This document shows, piece by piece, positions 48,447 through 56,632 of a stretch of DNA of 64,000 nucleotides. Positions within the stretch are counted from its first letter, which is position 1, and each line of letters opens with the position of its first letter. Both the position numbers and the translations under genes were made by a program. The stretch lies in NCBI GenBank assembly GCA_947442105.1, contig CANEVH010000015.1, positions 1 through 64,000 of the forward strand. Reading direction: 5' to 3'. The notes beneath the pieces are model-generated. The model did not search any database, had not been told where the DNA came from, and saw only the letters and a list, made by a program, of their open reading frames with translations. Origin of the DNA: Comamonadaceae bacterium. GTDB taxonomy: Bacteria > Pseudomonadota > Gammaproteobacteria > Burkholderiales > Burkholderiaceae_C.

Positions 48447-49370
48447 ATGAAAAATTGGACACAGCGATGGCTCGCTTTCACCTTGGTCATGTTCTTGGCT
48501 GCATGTGCGTCCGCGCCTCCGGCGTCTCCTGGCGGCGCGCCCATCGTCGTTGACGCATCAAGCCAGCCAGCTCCACCCGCAGTAAAGCGTCCGCCGCGTA
48601 TTGGTTTGGCTTTGGGTGGCGGCGCCGCTCGCGGTTTTGCCCATGTGGGTGTGATTCAGGTGTTGGAAGAAGCGGGCATTTACCCCAGCCTGGTGACAGG
48701 CACCTCTGCGGGTAGTTTGGTGGCCGCGCTTTACGCTAGTGGCAAAAACGGCGTCCAACTGCAGCAGACCGCCGAGACCATGGAGGAGGCCACCATCGCC
48801 GATTGGACACTGCAAATATTCACACGCGGCGTACTGCGCGGTGAGGCTTTGGCCAAGTATGTCAATGCCCAGGTCGCCCAGCGGCCCATTGAGGCCATGA
48901 CGATTCCGCTGGGCATCGTCGCAACAGACCTCAACAGCGGCAATGACGTGCTGTTCCAGCGCGGCGATACGGGCACCGCAGTACGCGCCTCAAGCGCCGT
49001 TCCCGCCATATTCCAGCCCGTGAAAGTGGGTGGACGGGAGTATGTGGACGGCGGCTTGGTCTCGCCAGTTCCGGTGCGGGCGGCGCGCAAGATGGGCGCA
49101 GAGTTGATCATCGCCGTGGATATCTCCACCCCGCCCGAGGCCAGCGCGGCCAGTGGGACGCTGGAAATTCTTTTGCAAACTTTCACCATCATGGGCAAGA
49201 GCATCAGCACCATTGAGCTCAAAGACGCCGATGTGCTAGTGCGGCCTGCATTGCAGGGTGTATCCAGTGCCGATTTTGGTGCCCGCAAGCGCTCCATCGA
49301 AGCGGGTCGCCAGGCGATGCTTGCTGCCTTGCCGCAATTGCGTGCTGCAATCGAGGCGAAAACCCGCTGA
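48447..49370 (+). CDS. Patatin-like phospholipase, lipoprotein (RssA type)
   Basis: 307 aa. A lipoprotein signal ends in LAAC, so it is probably anchored in the envelope by Cys20. The patatin domain follows: GLALGGGAARGFAHVGV oxyanion loop (in part), GTSAG nucleophile elbow near residue 90, and DGG catalytic Asp (VDGGLVSPVP). It resembles the RssA/YlbK/NTE group widespread in proteobacteria, probably a housekeeping lysophospholipase. It is unlike the island patatin in having a signal and no C-terminal extension. Frame is open upstream; ATG at 48447 starts the signal. Confidence 0.88.
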   Translation: MKNWTQRWLAFTLVMFLAACASAPPASPGGAPIVVDASSQPAPPAVKRPPRIGLALGGGAARGFAHVGVIQVLEEAGIYPSLVTGTSAGSLVAALYASGKNGVQLQQTAETMEEATIADWTLQIFTRGVLRGEALAKYVNAQVAQRPIEAMTIPLGIVATDLNSGNDVLFQRGDTGTAVRASSAVPAIFQPVKVGGREYVDGGLVSPVPVRAARKMGAELIIAVDISTPPEASAASGTLEILLQTFTIMGKSISTIELKDADVLVRPALQGVSSADFGARKRSIEAGRQAMLAALPQLRAAIEAKTR

Positions 49371-49412
49371 TCGCTCTGTTTTGGCTTGCTGATTTTCGTG
49401 CGGTGCGAGGTA

Positions 49413-49445
49413 CAAAAAAAAGGCCTCGTTTTGCAACGAGGCCTT
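49413..49445 (-). terminator. Intrinsic terminator of the phasin transcript
   Basis: AAGGCCTCGTT / AACGAGGCCTT stem with TTGC loop. Read on the minus strand it is followed by eight Ts (As at 49414-49421). It lies about 150 bases past the phasin stop. Confidence 0.8.
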
Positions 49446-49596
49446 GAAGGGATCCCTGAACCTAGAGGTTTCGAAAGGATCCGAGGAGACAACTGGCGCG
49501 AAGTTCAACTCACTTCCTACACTTCACTGTATCAGGGTTTTCCCTCGGATTACCAAGGCAATCAAAAAAATTGCCCTGGTCTCCGAGACAGTTCAA

Positions 49597-50148
49597 TTAG
49601 CGCTTTTTAGCAGCCGTCGTGGCTTGTTTCGTGGCGTTGCTGGCGGTGGCGGCAACTGCATTGAAGTTGGCTTCTGCAACGTCAGTGGCTTGCTTCACCG
49701 CTTTTTGCACCGACTCCAGTGCGGAATGCGCAGCCGATACCGCGCTCTTGATCACAGCAACGGCGGACTCTGAACCGGCAGGTGCGTTTTGAGCGGCGCT
49801 GTCAACCAAAGCGGCCAGCTTTTGCTGGGCGTCAGCAGCCTGGGCTTCCATCGACTTGGTGAACTCGGTGCCAGCGCCGGTAGCGATGTCGTACAGGTGG
49901 CGGCTGTAAGCAGCGGTTTTTTCGGCCAAGGGTTGCAGCAAACCGGATTGCAGTGCCAACAGTTCTTGTGCGTCTTTCACGCTCAACATGGTTTGGGTGT
50001 GGTTCGAAGCCTCAGATAGGGCTGCTTTGGATGCCGTCAGGTTGAGTTCAACGAGCTTCTCGACGCCTTCAAAAGCCTTGTGGGTGAGGCCAAAAATGGT
50101 TTCGACGTTGGATTTGTGGGAGGCCATTACTTGTTCGACAGTCAGCAT
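49597..50148 (-). CDS. phaP: Phasin (polyhydroxyalkanoate granule protein)
   Basis: 183-aa amphipathic helical protein coating PHA storage granules. The Phasin_2 pattern is clear: a start near [18 protein letters not shown], a long coiled helix ([19 protein letters not shown], in part), EFTKSMEAQ and an Ala/Lys-rich tail [12 protein letters not shown] like other Burkholderiales PhaP proteins. No cysteine or membrane helix. Its promoter is flanked by two TGC-rich repeats suggesting PhaR control. Confidence 0.92.
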   Translation of the reverse strand: MLTVEQVMASHKSNVETIFGLTHKAFEGVEKLVELNLTASKAALSEASNHTQTMLSVKDAQELLALQSGLLQPLAEKTAAYSRHLYDIATGAGTEFTKSMEAQAADAQQKLAALVDSAAQNAPAGSESAVAVIKSAVSAAHSALESVQKAVKQATDVAEANFNAVAATASNATKQATTAAKKR

Positions 50149-50214
50149 AAAAATACTCCAAAGGTTAAAAAGAAAAGCTTAACTGCCCCGAACTTTGCCC
50201 CTTGGGCTCTTTAT

Positions 50215-50229
50215 GTTGCGGTGCAGCAT
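50215..50229. promoter_or_regulatory. PhaR-like operator box 1 (GTTGCGGTGCAGCAT)
   Basis: Matches the box at 50274-50288 in 14 of 15 bases. It lies just downstream of the phasin -10 box, over the expected start site. PhaR repressors of PHA-producing bacteria bind TGC-rich repeats in phasin promoters; the match here is by pattern and position. Confidence 0.55.
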
Positions 50230-50236
50230 GGTTCGA

Positions 50237-50264
50237 ATTATAGGTAGGAAAAATGACGATGCAA
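50237..50264 (-). promoter_or_regulatory. Phasin promoter
   Basis: On the minus strand TTGCAT (50264-50259) and TATAAT (50242-50237) are 16 bases apart, a near-consensus sigma-70 promoter, in keeping with the high expression of phasins. Confidence 0.7.
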
Positions 50265-50273
50265 GCGTTTTTT

Positions 50274-50288
50274 GTTGCGATGCAGCAT
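50274..50288. promoter_or_regulatory. PhaR-like operator box 2 (GTTGCGATGCAGCAT)
   Basis: Second copy of the repeat, upstream of the phasin -35 box, with its start 59 bases from that of box 1. The two boxes bracket the promoter. Confidence 0.55.
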
Positions 50289-50511
50289 TTTTTTTCTAGT
50301 TTTCGAAAACTCCTTTGTTCTTTATTGATCGAGATCAATTTTCCTCAGAGCGGTAGCCTGGGAGTGCTGCCCAGAGTGGTCTCAACCGGGACGGCTCGCT
50401 CGTCTTCGCTTGCAGCCGCAGTGGCAAAATGAAAGGCGATCGTGGCCCCAATGTTGGTGGCGTCACAGCCCCTTCGGTCCCGTCTTTGTTTTCCCAGCCC
50501 TCCCTCTTGGC

Positions 50512-50940
50512 ATGAACAAACCCCTTCCCCAGCCGCGCAGCGCCTACCGCGTTTGGCGCACCATTTCCACCCGCTGGATGGACAACGACGCCTACGGGCA
50601 CGTGAACAACGTCGTGTACTACAGCTGGTTCGACACGGCAGTGAACGCCTATCTGATAGAGCAGGGTGCCTTGGACGTGGCGCACGGTGCCAGCATCGGT
50701 TTGGTGGTCGAAACGCATTGCAGTTACTTTGCGCCCCTGTCTTTTCCGCAAACTGTAGATGTGGGCCTGCGGGTCGCGCACCGGGGAACATCCAGCGTGC
50801 GCTACGAACTTGGCATTTTTGGTACTGGCGACAGCGCCGCCGCCCAGGGCCACTTTGTCCATGTGTATGTGGACGCTGTCACACGCAAGCCAGTTGCGCT
50901 TTCTCCTTCGCTCGTTTCTGTATTGGATGCTTTGTTATGA
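50512..50940 (+). CDS. Acyl-CoA thioesterase, 4HBT/YbgC hotdog family
   Basis: 142-aa hotdog-fold thioesterase. The family motif RWMDNDAYGHVNNVVYY contains the catalytic Asp. A single hotdog domain fills the protein. Substrate may be a short or hydroxy acyl-CoA. It overlaps the nitroreductase gene by four bases. The frame is open to 50410, but ATG at 50512 fits the family. Confidence 0.88.
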   Translation: MNKPLPQPRSAYRVWRTISTRWMDNDAYGHVNNVVYYSWFDTAVNAYLIEQGALDVAHGASIGLVVETHCSYFAPLSFPQTVDVGLRVAHRGTSSVRYELGIFGTGDSAAAQGHFVHVYVDAVTRKPVALSPSLVSVLDALL

Positions 50941-51647
50941 ATTCAGGTTTGACCCAAGCTGCTGCGGTGGACGCCGCCATCACCTCACGCATGTCTGTGC
51001 GAGCGTTTAGCAGCGAGCCGGTGGAAAAGTCGGTTACTACCCACCTGCTAGAGGTGGCCAGCCGCTCGCCATCGGGCACCAACACCCAGCCTTGGAAGGT
51101 GTATGTGCTGCAGGGCGCCAGCCGCGACACCTTGGTGGAGCAAGTGTGCGCCGCGCACGACGCGGTACGCGCCGACCCGGCGCTGGCGACCCAGTACGTG
51201 GAGGAATACGACTATTACCCGCAAAAGTGGGTCAGCCCCTACATTGACCGCCGCCGCGAAAACGGTTGGGGCTTGTACGGGCTTTTGGGCATTGGCAAAG
51301 GCGATAAAGACCAAATGCACGCCCAGCACCAGCGCAATTACCGCTTTTTTGATGCGCCGGTGGGCTTGATGTTCACCATGGACCGGGTGCTGGGGCGCGG
51401 CTCCTTGGTGGACTACGGCATGTTTTTGCAAAACATCATGGTCGCGGCGCGCGGACACGGCCTGTCGACCTGCCCGCAAGCGGCCTGGAACGGCTTTGCC
51501 AAAATCATCTTGCCCCATATCGGCGCAGGACCCGACGAAATGCTGGTTTGCGGCATGGCTTTGGGATATGCGGACGAGACAGCCACGGTCAATGGCTTCC
51601 ATACCCCGCGCGTGCCGGTACAAGACTTCACCACTTGGCTGGAATAA
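50937..51647 (+). CDS. Nitroreductase family protein
   Basis: 236-aa FMN-dependent oxidoreductase. ITSRMSVRAFSSEPV (FMN-binding Arg) and SRSPSGTNTQPWKVYVL at the start, and GMALGYADE near the end, mark the family. A ~60-residue insert with an EYDYYPQKW motif is of the type seen in larger NfnB-like members. Natural substrate unknown. Coupled to the thioesterase gene; 29 bases before the dehydrogenase gene. Confidence 0.9.
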   Translation: MNSGLTQAAAVDAAITSRMSVRAFSSEPVEKSVTTHLLEVASRSPSGTNTQPWKVYVLQGASRDTLVEQVCAAHDAVRADPALATQYVEEYDYYPQKWVSPYIDRRRENGWGLYGLLGIGKGDKDQMHAQHQRNYRFFDAPVGLMFTMDRVLGRGSLVDYGMFLQNIMVAARGHGLSTCPQAAWNGFAKIILPHIGAGPDEMLVCGMALGYADETATVNGFHTPRVPVQDFTTWLE

Positions 51648-51676
51648 GCCGGACCTACTGCCCCAACCCTAGCGCA

Positions 51677-52675
51677 ATGACTTCTACCACCCACAAGCCC
51701 GCCATCCTCGTCACCCGCGCAATATTTCCCGAGGTGATAGCGCGCCTGGCCGAACATTTCACCGTCGAGTCCAACCCCGAGGACACGCTGTGGGACCGCG
51801 CGGAGCTGATCCGCCGCCTGCAGGGCAAAGTGGGCGTTTTCACCACCGGCGTGGAACGCGTGGACGCCGAGCTGCTGGCGCGATGCCCCGGCCTGAAAAT
51901 TTGCGCCAACATGACTGTGGGCCACAACAACTTTGACCTCGCCGCCATGACGGCGGCGGGCGTGCTGGGCACCAACGCGCCGGATGTGCTCACCGAGACC
52001 ACCGCCGACTTTGGCTTTGCTCTTCTGATGGCAACAGCCCGGCGGGTGACAGAGAGCGAGCACTTTTTGCGTGCTGGCTATTGGACGCGCTGGAGCTACG
52101 ACATGTTTTCGGGCGCCGAGGTGCACGGCAGCACCCTGGGCATTTTGGGCATGGGCCGCATTGGCCAGGCCATCGCCCGCCGGGGCGCGCTGGGCTTTGG
52201 CATGCGGGTGGTCTACCACAACCGCACGCCCCTGAGCGCCGCGCTAGAGCAGGAATGCAAGGCGCTCTATGTCAGCAAAGAAGAGCTACTCAAGACGGCC
52301 GACCATTTGATGCTGGTCGTGCCCTACAGCGCAGCGTCGCACCACGCCATTGGCGCGGCTGAGTTGGCACTGATGAAGCCCACTGCCACGCTGATCAACA
52401 TTGCGCGCGGTGGCGTGGTGGACGACGCGGCGCTGGCCCAGGCACTCAAAGACCGGGTGATTGCTGCGGCCGGTTTGGACGTGTTTGAGGGCGAGCCCAG
52501 CGTGCACCCGGCCTTGTTGCAAGTGCCCAATGTGGTGCTTACCCCCCACATTGCCAGCGCTACGGAGGGCACGCGCCGCGCCATGGCGGCACTGGCGATT
52601 GACAACCTGGTGGGCTATTTGGTGCAGGGGCGGGCCGTTACGCCGCTCAACCCCGAGGTGCATCCGGGCGCTTGA
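51677..52675 (+). CDS. D-2-hydroxyacid dehydrogenase (glyoxylate/hydroxypyruvate reductase, GhrB-like)
   Basis: 332-aa NAD(P)-dependent enzyme. GILGMGRIGQAIARR is the cofactor fold (near residue 155), INIARGGVVDD has the active-site region, GLDVFEGEP holds the Glu and LTPHIASAT the catalytic His. This pattern is typical of glyoxylate/hydroxypyruvate reductase B. Cytosolic. It is convergent with the LysR gene, with 25 bases between stops. Confidence 0.9.
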   Translation: MTSTTHKPAILVTRAIFPEVIARLAEHFTVESNPEDTLWDRAELIRRLQGKVGVFTTGVERVDAELLARCPGLKICANMTVGHNNFDLAAMTAAGVLGTNAPDVLTETTADFGFALLMATARRVTESEHFLRAGYWTRWSYDMFSGAEVHGSTLGILGMGRIGQAIARRGALGFGMRVVYHNRTPLSAALEQECKALYVSKEELLKTADHLMLVVPYSAASHHAIGAAELALMKPTATLINIARGGVVDDAALAQALKDRVIAAAGLDVFEGEPSVHPALLQVPNVVLTPHIASATEGTRRAMAALAIDNLVGYLVQGRAVTPLNPEVHPGA

Positions 52676-52700
52676 TGGGGGGGCAATGCGCCTTTGCGCC

Positions 52701-53609
52701 TTACAAGAGCGACAAGGCTGTTTCTTTCAGCAGTGCCAGGGTGGCCTGTTGCGTCAGCGTGGTGGGGCGGAAGGCGCTGACGGCCAGGCTCAGGCCAATG
52801 CGCAGCGGCCCGCCGCGTGCCGTAATGGGCCGCATCGAAAAAGCAGTGGGCCGTGTGGAGCGGGCCACCGCATTGCGTGACAGGATGGCGCAGCCCGCGC
52901 CATCGTCCACCAAGTCCAGAATGGCAGAAATGCCGTCAATCTCCAAGCCAATGCTGGGGCGGCAGCCCAACGCGGCCATTTCAGACTCCACAAACATGCG
53001 AATGGCATTGGGCCGGCTGGGGATGACCAAGGGCAGGGCGGCAATGTCTTGCAGCGCGATGGCGCTGGGCGTGGTGTCTTCATTCAGACCCGGCGCACGG
53101 GGCTGCACGAGTAGCAGCTCTTCGCTTGTGAGGGCGCTCAGTTCCAGGCCGGGCACCGAAGCCGTGTTGTACAGCACGGCAGTATCCAGACGCCCAGCGC
53201 TCAGCGCCTCTTGCATTGCAGTGGAAAGCCCTTCGCTGATGGACAGCTGCGCCTGCGGCAACTGAAGCCGAAAGGCACGCGTGAGCGGCACCGTCAGCAC
53301 CCGCGCCACACTGGGCGGCAGGCCCAGCGCCACGCGCCCGGCCAAGCCACCGCGCACCCGCGCCAGGTCTTCTCGGGCACGCTCCACTTGGTGCAATATG
53401 CCGCGTCCGTGCTCCAGCAGCAGTTGCCCGGCTTCGGTGGGCGCTGCGCCGCGTCCGTTGCGCGTGAGCAGGGTTTGGTGCAGCTCCACCTCCAGCATGC
53501 GTACCTGGCGGCTGAGCATGGGCTGGGTGGTGTGGAGCGCAGTGGCGGCCCGGGTAAAGCTACCGAGTTCGGCCACGCGGACAAAGTATTCCAGTTGTTT
53601 GAGTTCCAT
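52701..53609 (-). CDS. LysR-family transcriptional regulator
   Basis: 302 aa. The N-terminal winged helix (MELKQLEYFVRVAELGSFTRAA in part, TTQPMLSRQVRMLE) is typical LysR, followed by a two-lobe effector domain. It is divergent from the protocatechuate operon with a 143-base gap, so it is very probably the operon's regulator, responding to an aromatic acid or pathway intermediate. The C-terminal ...ETALSLL is short and complete. Confidence 0.92.
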   Translation of the reverse strand: MELKQLEYFVRVAELGSFTRAATALHTTQPMLSRQVRMLEVELHQTLLTRNGRGAAPTEAGQLLLEHGRGILHQVERAREDLARVRGGLAGRVALGLPPSVARVLTVPLTRAFRLQLPQAQLSISEGLSTAMQEALSAGRLDTAVLYNTASVPGLELSALTSEELLLVQPRAPGLNEDTTPSAIALQDIAALPLVIPSRPNAIRMFVESEMAALGCRPSIGLEIDGISAILDLVDDGAGCAILSRNAVARSTRPTAFSMRPITARGGPLRIGLSLAVSAFRPTTLTQQATLALLKETALSLL

Positions 53610-53646
53610 GGCCTTGCCTCGTTTTCTGGATTTTTACATGGCATGG

Positions 53647-53660
53647 TCTGCGTTATGCAG
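53647..53660. promoter_or_regulatory. Candidate LysR-type binding site
   Basis: TCTGCGTTATGCAG contains CTGC/GCAG inverted arms and a T-N11-A core in the divergent gap between the LysR gene and the aromatic operon. Short match; only position supports it. Confidence 0.3.
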
Positions 53661-53752
53661 TATTGATCTAGCTGATAGATGGCGCGCGGGCTTATCGCCC
53701 TGGTGTTTGGCACGCACAATGCTCGGACTTTATTTCTGGCCGTATTGCGCGC

Positions 53753-54883
53753 ATGACCTCAAGATCCCAAACTGCGATTCCTTGTCTGCTGATGCGGGGT
53801 GGCACCTCCAAGGGGCCGTTTTTCAAGGAAGCAGACTTGCCGAAGGATGTGGCGACGCGCGACCGGGTGCTGTTAGCCGCCCTTGGCTCGCCCGATGCCC
53901 GGCAAATTGACGGCATCGGCGGCGCCCATCCCCTGACCAGCAAGGCTGGCATTGTTGGCCGCAGCGCAGTGGCCGGCGTGGACCTGGAGTTTTTGTTCGC
54001 GCAAATCCAGCCCAACGCAGACACGGTAGACACCACGCCGAACTGCGGCAATATGCTGGCCGCCGTTGTGCCCTTTGCGCTGGAAACCGGCATGGTGCAG
54101 GCCCAGGGCGACAGCACCACCTTGCGTGTGCTTACCCGCAACACTGGCATGCAATGCGATATCACGGTGGACACGCGCGGCGGGGTCGTGCAGTACGCGG
54201 GCAGCGCGCGTATCGACGGCGCGCCGGGCACTTCGGCGCCCATCACCATCAACTTCTTAGACACTGCGGGCTCGGTCTGCGCCGGTCTGCTGCCCACCGG
54301 GCGGGTGTTGGACCGCGTTACCGTCAACGCGCCGGGCATGGAAGCTTTTTCCTTGGACGTGACGTGCATAGACAACGGCATGCCGCTGGTCATTTTCAAA
54401 GCCGCAGATCTAGGCTGCACCGGCTACGAGAGCGTGGCAGAACTCAACACCAACGAGGAGTTAAAGGGCCGCATCGAGGCGCTGCGCTTGCAAGTTTCGG
54501 TGTTGATGGGCTTGGGCGATGTGTCCAAAAAGAATTACCCCAAGATGACTCTGATTGCGCCGCCGCGTGCAGGTGGCACATTGAGCACGCGCAGCTTCAT
54601 CCCCCACGTCTGCCACGACGCCATTGGCGTGATGGCGGCGGTGACGGTGGGCACGGCCTGCATGCTGCCCGGCTCGGTGTGCGAGGGCGTGGCCGTGATG
54701 CCGCAGCAGGGCTTGGAGCGCACCGTGTCGGTGGAGCACCCGACCGGCGAATTCAGCGTGGCGCTGGGGCTGGACCCCGCCAACCCGCACAATGTCACCC
54801 GCGCCGCCTTGCTGCGCACCGCGCGCCTGCTGATGCGCGGCGAGGTGATGGTGACCGTCTCGGTGTGGGACGGCGCTGCGTGA
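53753..54883 (+). CDS. galD: 4-oxalomesaconate tautomerase (PrpF family; GalD/LigU/PmdU type)
   Basis: 376-aa PrpF-type isomerase moving 4-oxalomesaconate between keto/enol or double-bond isomers in the protocatechuate 4,5-cleavage pathway. IPCLLMRGGTSKGPFF with its active cysteine-proximal region, NCGNMLAAV, and the late TLSTRSFIPHVCHDAIGVMA stretch (in part) match the family. First gene of the operon, in the position of pmdU in Comamonas. PrpF proteins also serve in methylcitrate metabolism, but the context here is clear. Confidence 0.87.
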   Translation: MTSRSQTAIPCLLMRGGTSKGPFFKEADLPKDVATRDRVLLAALGSPDARQIDGIGGAHPLTSKAGIVGRSAVAGVDLEFLFAQIQPNADTVDTTPNCGNMLAAVVPFALETGMVQAQGDSTTLRVLTRNTGMQCDITVDTRGGVVQYAGSARIDGAPGTSAPITINFLDTAGSVCAGLLPTGRVLDRVTVNAPGMEAFSLDVTCIDNGMPLVIFKAADLGCTGYESVAELNTNEELKGRIEALRLQVSVLMGLGDVSKKNYPKMTLIAPPRAGGTLSTRSFIPHVCHDAIGVMAAVTVGTACMLPGSVCEGVAVMPQQGLERTVSVEHPTGEFSVALGLDPANPHNVTRAALLRTARLLMRGEVMVTVSVWDGAA

Positions 54884-54914
54884 TGGAAAAACAACATTTT
54901 TTATAACAGGAGAC

Positions 54915-55943
54915 ATGACGATGAAAGCTTTGAAATCCCTGCTGGCACTGCCGGTGCTGGCATGCGCTTTGGCGGCGTCGGCGCAAACAGTGACGCTGAA
55001 ACTGCATCACTTCTTGCCCGCCGGGTCGGCCGCGCAAACCATGTTCATCAAGCCTTGGTGCGACCGCATTGCCCAAGAGTCGGCTGACAAGATCAAGTGC
55101 CAGATTTATCCGTCCATGCAGCTGGGCGGCACGCCGCCCCAGTTGTTTGACCAGGTCAAAGACGGTGTGGTGGACGTCACCTGGACGCTCTTGGGTTACT
55201 CGGCCGGACGCTTTCCGCTGGTGGAGGTGTTTGAGCTGCCCTTCATGATGCAAAACCCTGAGGCCACCAGCAAGGCGGTGTGGGACTATGTGCAGATCAA
55301 CGACCAAGCCGAGTTCAAAGACGTGCATCCCTTGGCGTTCCACGTGCACGGCGACGGCGTGTTCCATATGGTGAATAAACCGATCAAGGTCATGGCCGAC
55401 CTGAAGGACCAAAAAGTGCGTGCCCCCACGCGCCAGACCAACAAAATGCTCGCGGCCCTGGGCGCCACGCCTGTTGCCATGCCAGTGCCCCAGGTGAGCG
55501 AGGCGCTGGCCAAGTCGGTGATCGACGGCGCCTTGGTGCCTTATGAGGTGGTGCCCGCTGTGAAGATTCAGGAGCTGGTGAAGTTCCACTCCGAGACCGA
55601 TCCGACCGAGCCTGCCATTTACACCTCGGTATTCATCCTGGCCATGAACAAGGCCAAGTACGACAGCCTGCCTGCCGACTTGAAGAAAGTGATTGACGCC
55701 AACAGCGGCAAGTCGCTCTCGGGCATGGCCGGTAAAGCCTTTCTGGCAGCCGATGTGGAAGGCAAAAAGCTCACCACCAAGAACACTACCAACGTGATTC
55801 CTAAGTCCGAACTGGAGGGCTGGAAAAAAGTCGGTCAAACGGTGACCGACGCCTGGGTGGCGGACGTGAGCGCCAAAGGCGCCAATGGAAAGCAGTTGTT
55901 GGACAGCGCCCGCGCGCTGATTGTGAAGAACACCGACAAGTAA
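54915..55943 (+). CDS. dctP: TRAP transporter substrate-binding protein (DctP family)
   Basis: 342-aa periplasmic binding protein. The signal peptide ends near ASA-Q (residue ~23). The mature part has LKLHHFLPAGS, the HGDGVFHMVNKPI strand, and the RAPTRQTNKMLAALGATPVAMP (part) region, whose Arg usually holds the substrate carboxylate. It is followed by its two membrane partners. By context it binds 4-hydroxybenzoate, protocatechuate or a related aromatic acid. Gene start: RBS AGGAG, ATG at 54915. Confidence 0.92.
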   Translation: MTMKALKSLLALPVLACALAASAQTVTLKLHHFLPAGSAAQTMFIKPWCDRIAQESADKIKCQIYPSMQLGGTPPQLFDQVKDGVVDVTWTLLGYSAGRFPLVEVFELPFMMQNPEATSKAVWDYVQINDQAEFKDVHPLAFHVHGDGVFHMVNKPIKVMADLKDQKVRAPTRQTNKMLAALGATPVAMPVPQVSEALAKSVIDGALVPYEVVPAVKIQELVKFHSETDPTEPAIYTSVFILAMNKAKYDSLPADLKKVIDANSGKSLSGMAGKAFLAADVEGKKLTTKNTTNVIPKSELEGWKKVGQTVTDAWVADVSAKGANGKQLLDSARALIVKNTDK

Positions 55944-56077
55944 ACCCGCGCGGCGAGGGGGCGTGAAGTAGGGCGTAGTAAGGCGAAGGGGCGCCATGCG
56001 CCACTAACTCGGCCCACGGCCCTGCCATTGCGCGCGCCGCTTTAGCCAAGCGGGCGGGCGCTGCTGAAAAGAACACC

Positions 56078-56632
56078 ATGCAAGAAACCACTTTGTCCGG
56101 CGACGCCAGCGTGTCGCCCCATGCCTTTAGCCCCTACGGACGCTGGCTTTTTGCGGCCTGCCGGTGGCTGGCGCTGCTGGGCGGCGCGGTGTTTTTGCTG
56201 CTGGTGGCCATGAGCATGGTCAGCATCGTGGGGCGCAAGCTTTTTTCCGCGCCAGTGCCCGGGGACGTGGAGATTTTGCAAATGGCGGCGGCCTTTGCCT
56301 CCGCCAGCTTTTTTGCCTATTGCCACCTCAATGGCGGCGATGTGAAGGTCGACTTTTTCACGGCCCGTGCAAGCGCCAAAACCGTGCACCGCCTGGACGC
56401 ATTGGGTTCGGGGCTGGTGGGCCTGTTTGGCAGCGTGGTGACTTGGCGCGCGCTTGAAGGCGCCCTGTCCATCCGCACCGCCGGTGAAACCAGCATGATT
56501 TTGGGCTGGCCGCTGTGGATGGCCCAAATTTTGATGGTGCCGGGTTTTGTGCTGCTTGCGCTGGCCGGGTTTTACATGGCTGCGCTGCACCTGCGTCGCA
56601 GCGCTGTCGCCACAGCGGGAGTTTCAGCATGA
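56078..56632 (+). CDS. dctQ: TRAP transporter small permease (DctQ)
   Basis: 184-aa four-helix inner-membrane subunit that pairs with DctM. Hydrophobic segments lie near residues 24-52, 62-80, 103-125 and 145-170. The VEILQMAAAF motif is typical of DctQ. The gap from dctP is 134 bases and contains a GGCGCCATGCGCC inverted repeat. Overlaps dctM (ATGA). Confidence 0.88.
   Translation: MQETTLSGDASVSPHAFSPYGRWLFAACRWLALLGGAVFLLLVAMSMVSIVGRKLFSAPVPGDVEILQMAAAFASASFFAYCHLNGGDVKVDFFTARASAKTVHRLDALGSGLVGLFGSVVTWRALEGALSIRTAGETSMILGWPLWMAQILMVPGFVLLALAGFYMAALHLRRSAVATAGVSA

Larger units (their letters stand above)
50149..50511. other. Divergent control region between phasin and thioesterase genes
   Basis: Holds the phasin promoter and two 15-bp TGC-rich repeats on the left part. 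The right part (about 50330-50511) has an open frame continuous with the thioesterase gene, but no homology or ribosome site supports coding there. Confidence 0.6.

Noticed and set aside
48447-49370. Second patatin gene considered as part of a defence system
   Set aside because: It has a lipoprotein signal, no accessory domains and stands among core genes, as RssA/NTE-type housekeeping patatins do.
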